Of a stretch of DNA of 7,127 nt, positions 6,896 to 7,127 are shown one piece after another. A model generated the notes under the pieces. The model worked only from the letters and a program-made list of their open reading frames with translations, was not told the DNA's origin and made no database searches. The DNA lies in the NCBI GenBank assembly GCA_022866645.1, contig JALHUQ010000031.1, forward strand, positions 1 to 7,127. Reading direction: 5' to 3'. The translations under genes were made by a program, and so were the position numbers. This stretch comes from Woeseiaceae bacterium. Its GTDB lineage: Bacteria > Pseudomonadota > Gammaproteobacteria > Steroidobacterales > Woeseiaceae. Position 1 is the first letter of the stretch. Every line of letters starts with the position of its first letter.

Positions 6896-7127
6896 CATCG
6901 TAATTACAGAATTCATGGATGAGGCAATTGCCAGGGAGGTCCTCGGCGAGCTTGATGTCATCTATGACCCGGCGCTCGTCGACCATCGTCAGGCATTGCT
7001 GCTTGCGCTGGCCGACGCACGCGCCATCATCGTCCGTAACCGTACCCAGGTTGATAGCGAACTGCTGGCTCACGGACCCGGGATCAAGGTTGTCGGTCGA
7101 CTGGGTGTCGGGCTGGACAACATCGAC
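6888..7127 (+). CDS. slcC: (S)-sulfolactate dehydrogenase SlcC (D-isomer-specific 2-hydroxyacid dehydrogenase family), N-terminal part only
   Basis: The first 80 residues are present and the frame is open at the window end; the full family length is about 310. Visible: start MADIVITEFMDEA, LDVIYDPALVD (21-31), LADARAIIVRNRTQV (44-58) and GIKVVGRLGVGLDNID (65-80). The last is the conserved end of the first catalytic-domain half in phosphoglycerate-dehydrogenase-like enzymes, just before the NAD-binding Rossmann domain, which lies outside. The opening closely resembles Chromohalobacter SlcC as I recall it. Predicted role: NAD+-dependent oxidation of (S)-sulfolactate to sulfopyruvate, feeding ComC. 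The ATG overlaps the comC end by eight bases (ATGGCTGA), a coupled arrangement, with a weak GGAAAA ahead. A generic phosphoglycerate or glyoxylate reductase is the alternative; context argues against it. Confidence 0.87.
   Translation, partial: MADIVITEFMDEAIAREVLGELDVIYDPALVDHRQALLLALADARAIIVRNRTQVDSELLAHGPGIKVVGRLGVGLDNID

Overview
This window is the central part of an organosulfonate catabolism locus. Two transcription units diverge from a 147-base control region (about 4224-4370). Taxonomy can only be guessed. Moderate-to-high GC, short gaps, overlapping genes and proteobacterial-type proteins suggest a pseudomonadote, perhaps a marine or soil gammaproteobacterium. There is no rRNA or other marker gene to settle it, and there are no mobile elements, CRISPR arrays or RNA genes.

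The leftward unit (minus strand, 4223 down to 1) reads: GntR/UTRA regulator; PfkB-family kinase closely resembling E. coli YihV (6-deoxy-6-sulfofructose kinase); isomerase of the L-fucose/L-arabinose isomerase superfamily; Na+/solute symporter of the SSS (SGLT-like) family, cut by the window start. The last three genes are coupled by overlapping stop and start codons. This looks like an import-isomerise-phosphorylate module for a hexose, and the YihV resemblance points to sulfoquinovose (SQ, 6-sulfo-glucose).

The rightward unit (plus strand, 4371 to 7127) reads: suyA, suyB (two-subunit (R)-3-sulfolactate sulfo-lyase), comC (Ldh_2-family (R)-sulfolactate dehydrogenase) and slcC ((S)-sulfolactate dehydrogenase, cut by the window end). 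This is the known sulfolactate desulfonation module: SlcC and ComC interconvert sulfolactate enantiomers through sulfopyruvate, and SuyAB splits (R)-sulfolactate into pyruvate and sulfite.

Read together, the locus suggests one bacterium taking SQ through a sulfo-EMP-type upper pathway and then breaking the C-S bond of the C3 product itself, instead of excreting sulfolactate or DHPS. Stereochemistry fits: sulfoglycolysis gives (S)-configured C3 sulfonates, SuyAB needs the (R) form, and slcC plus comC supply the inversion. The 6-phosphosulfofructose aldolase, a sulfolactaldehyde dehydrogenase, a sulfoquinovosidase and sulfite disposal genes are not in the window and would have to lie in the flanks or elsewhere. 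Substrate assignments are inferences from sequence; the protein families are secure.
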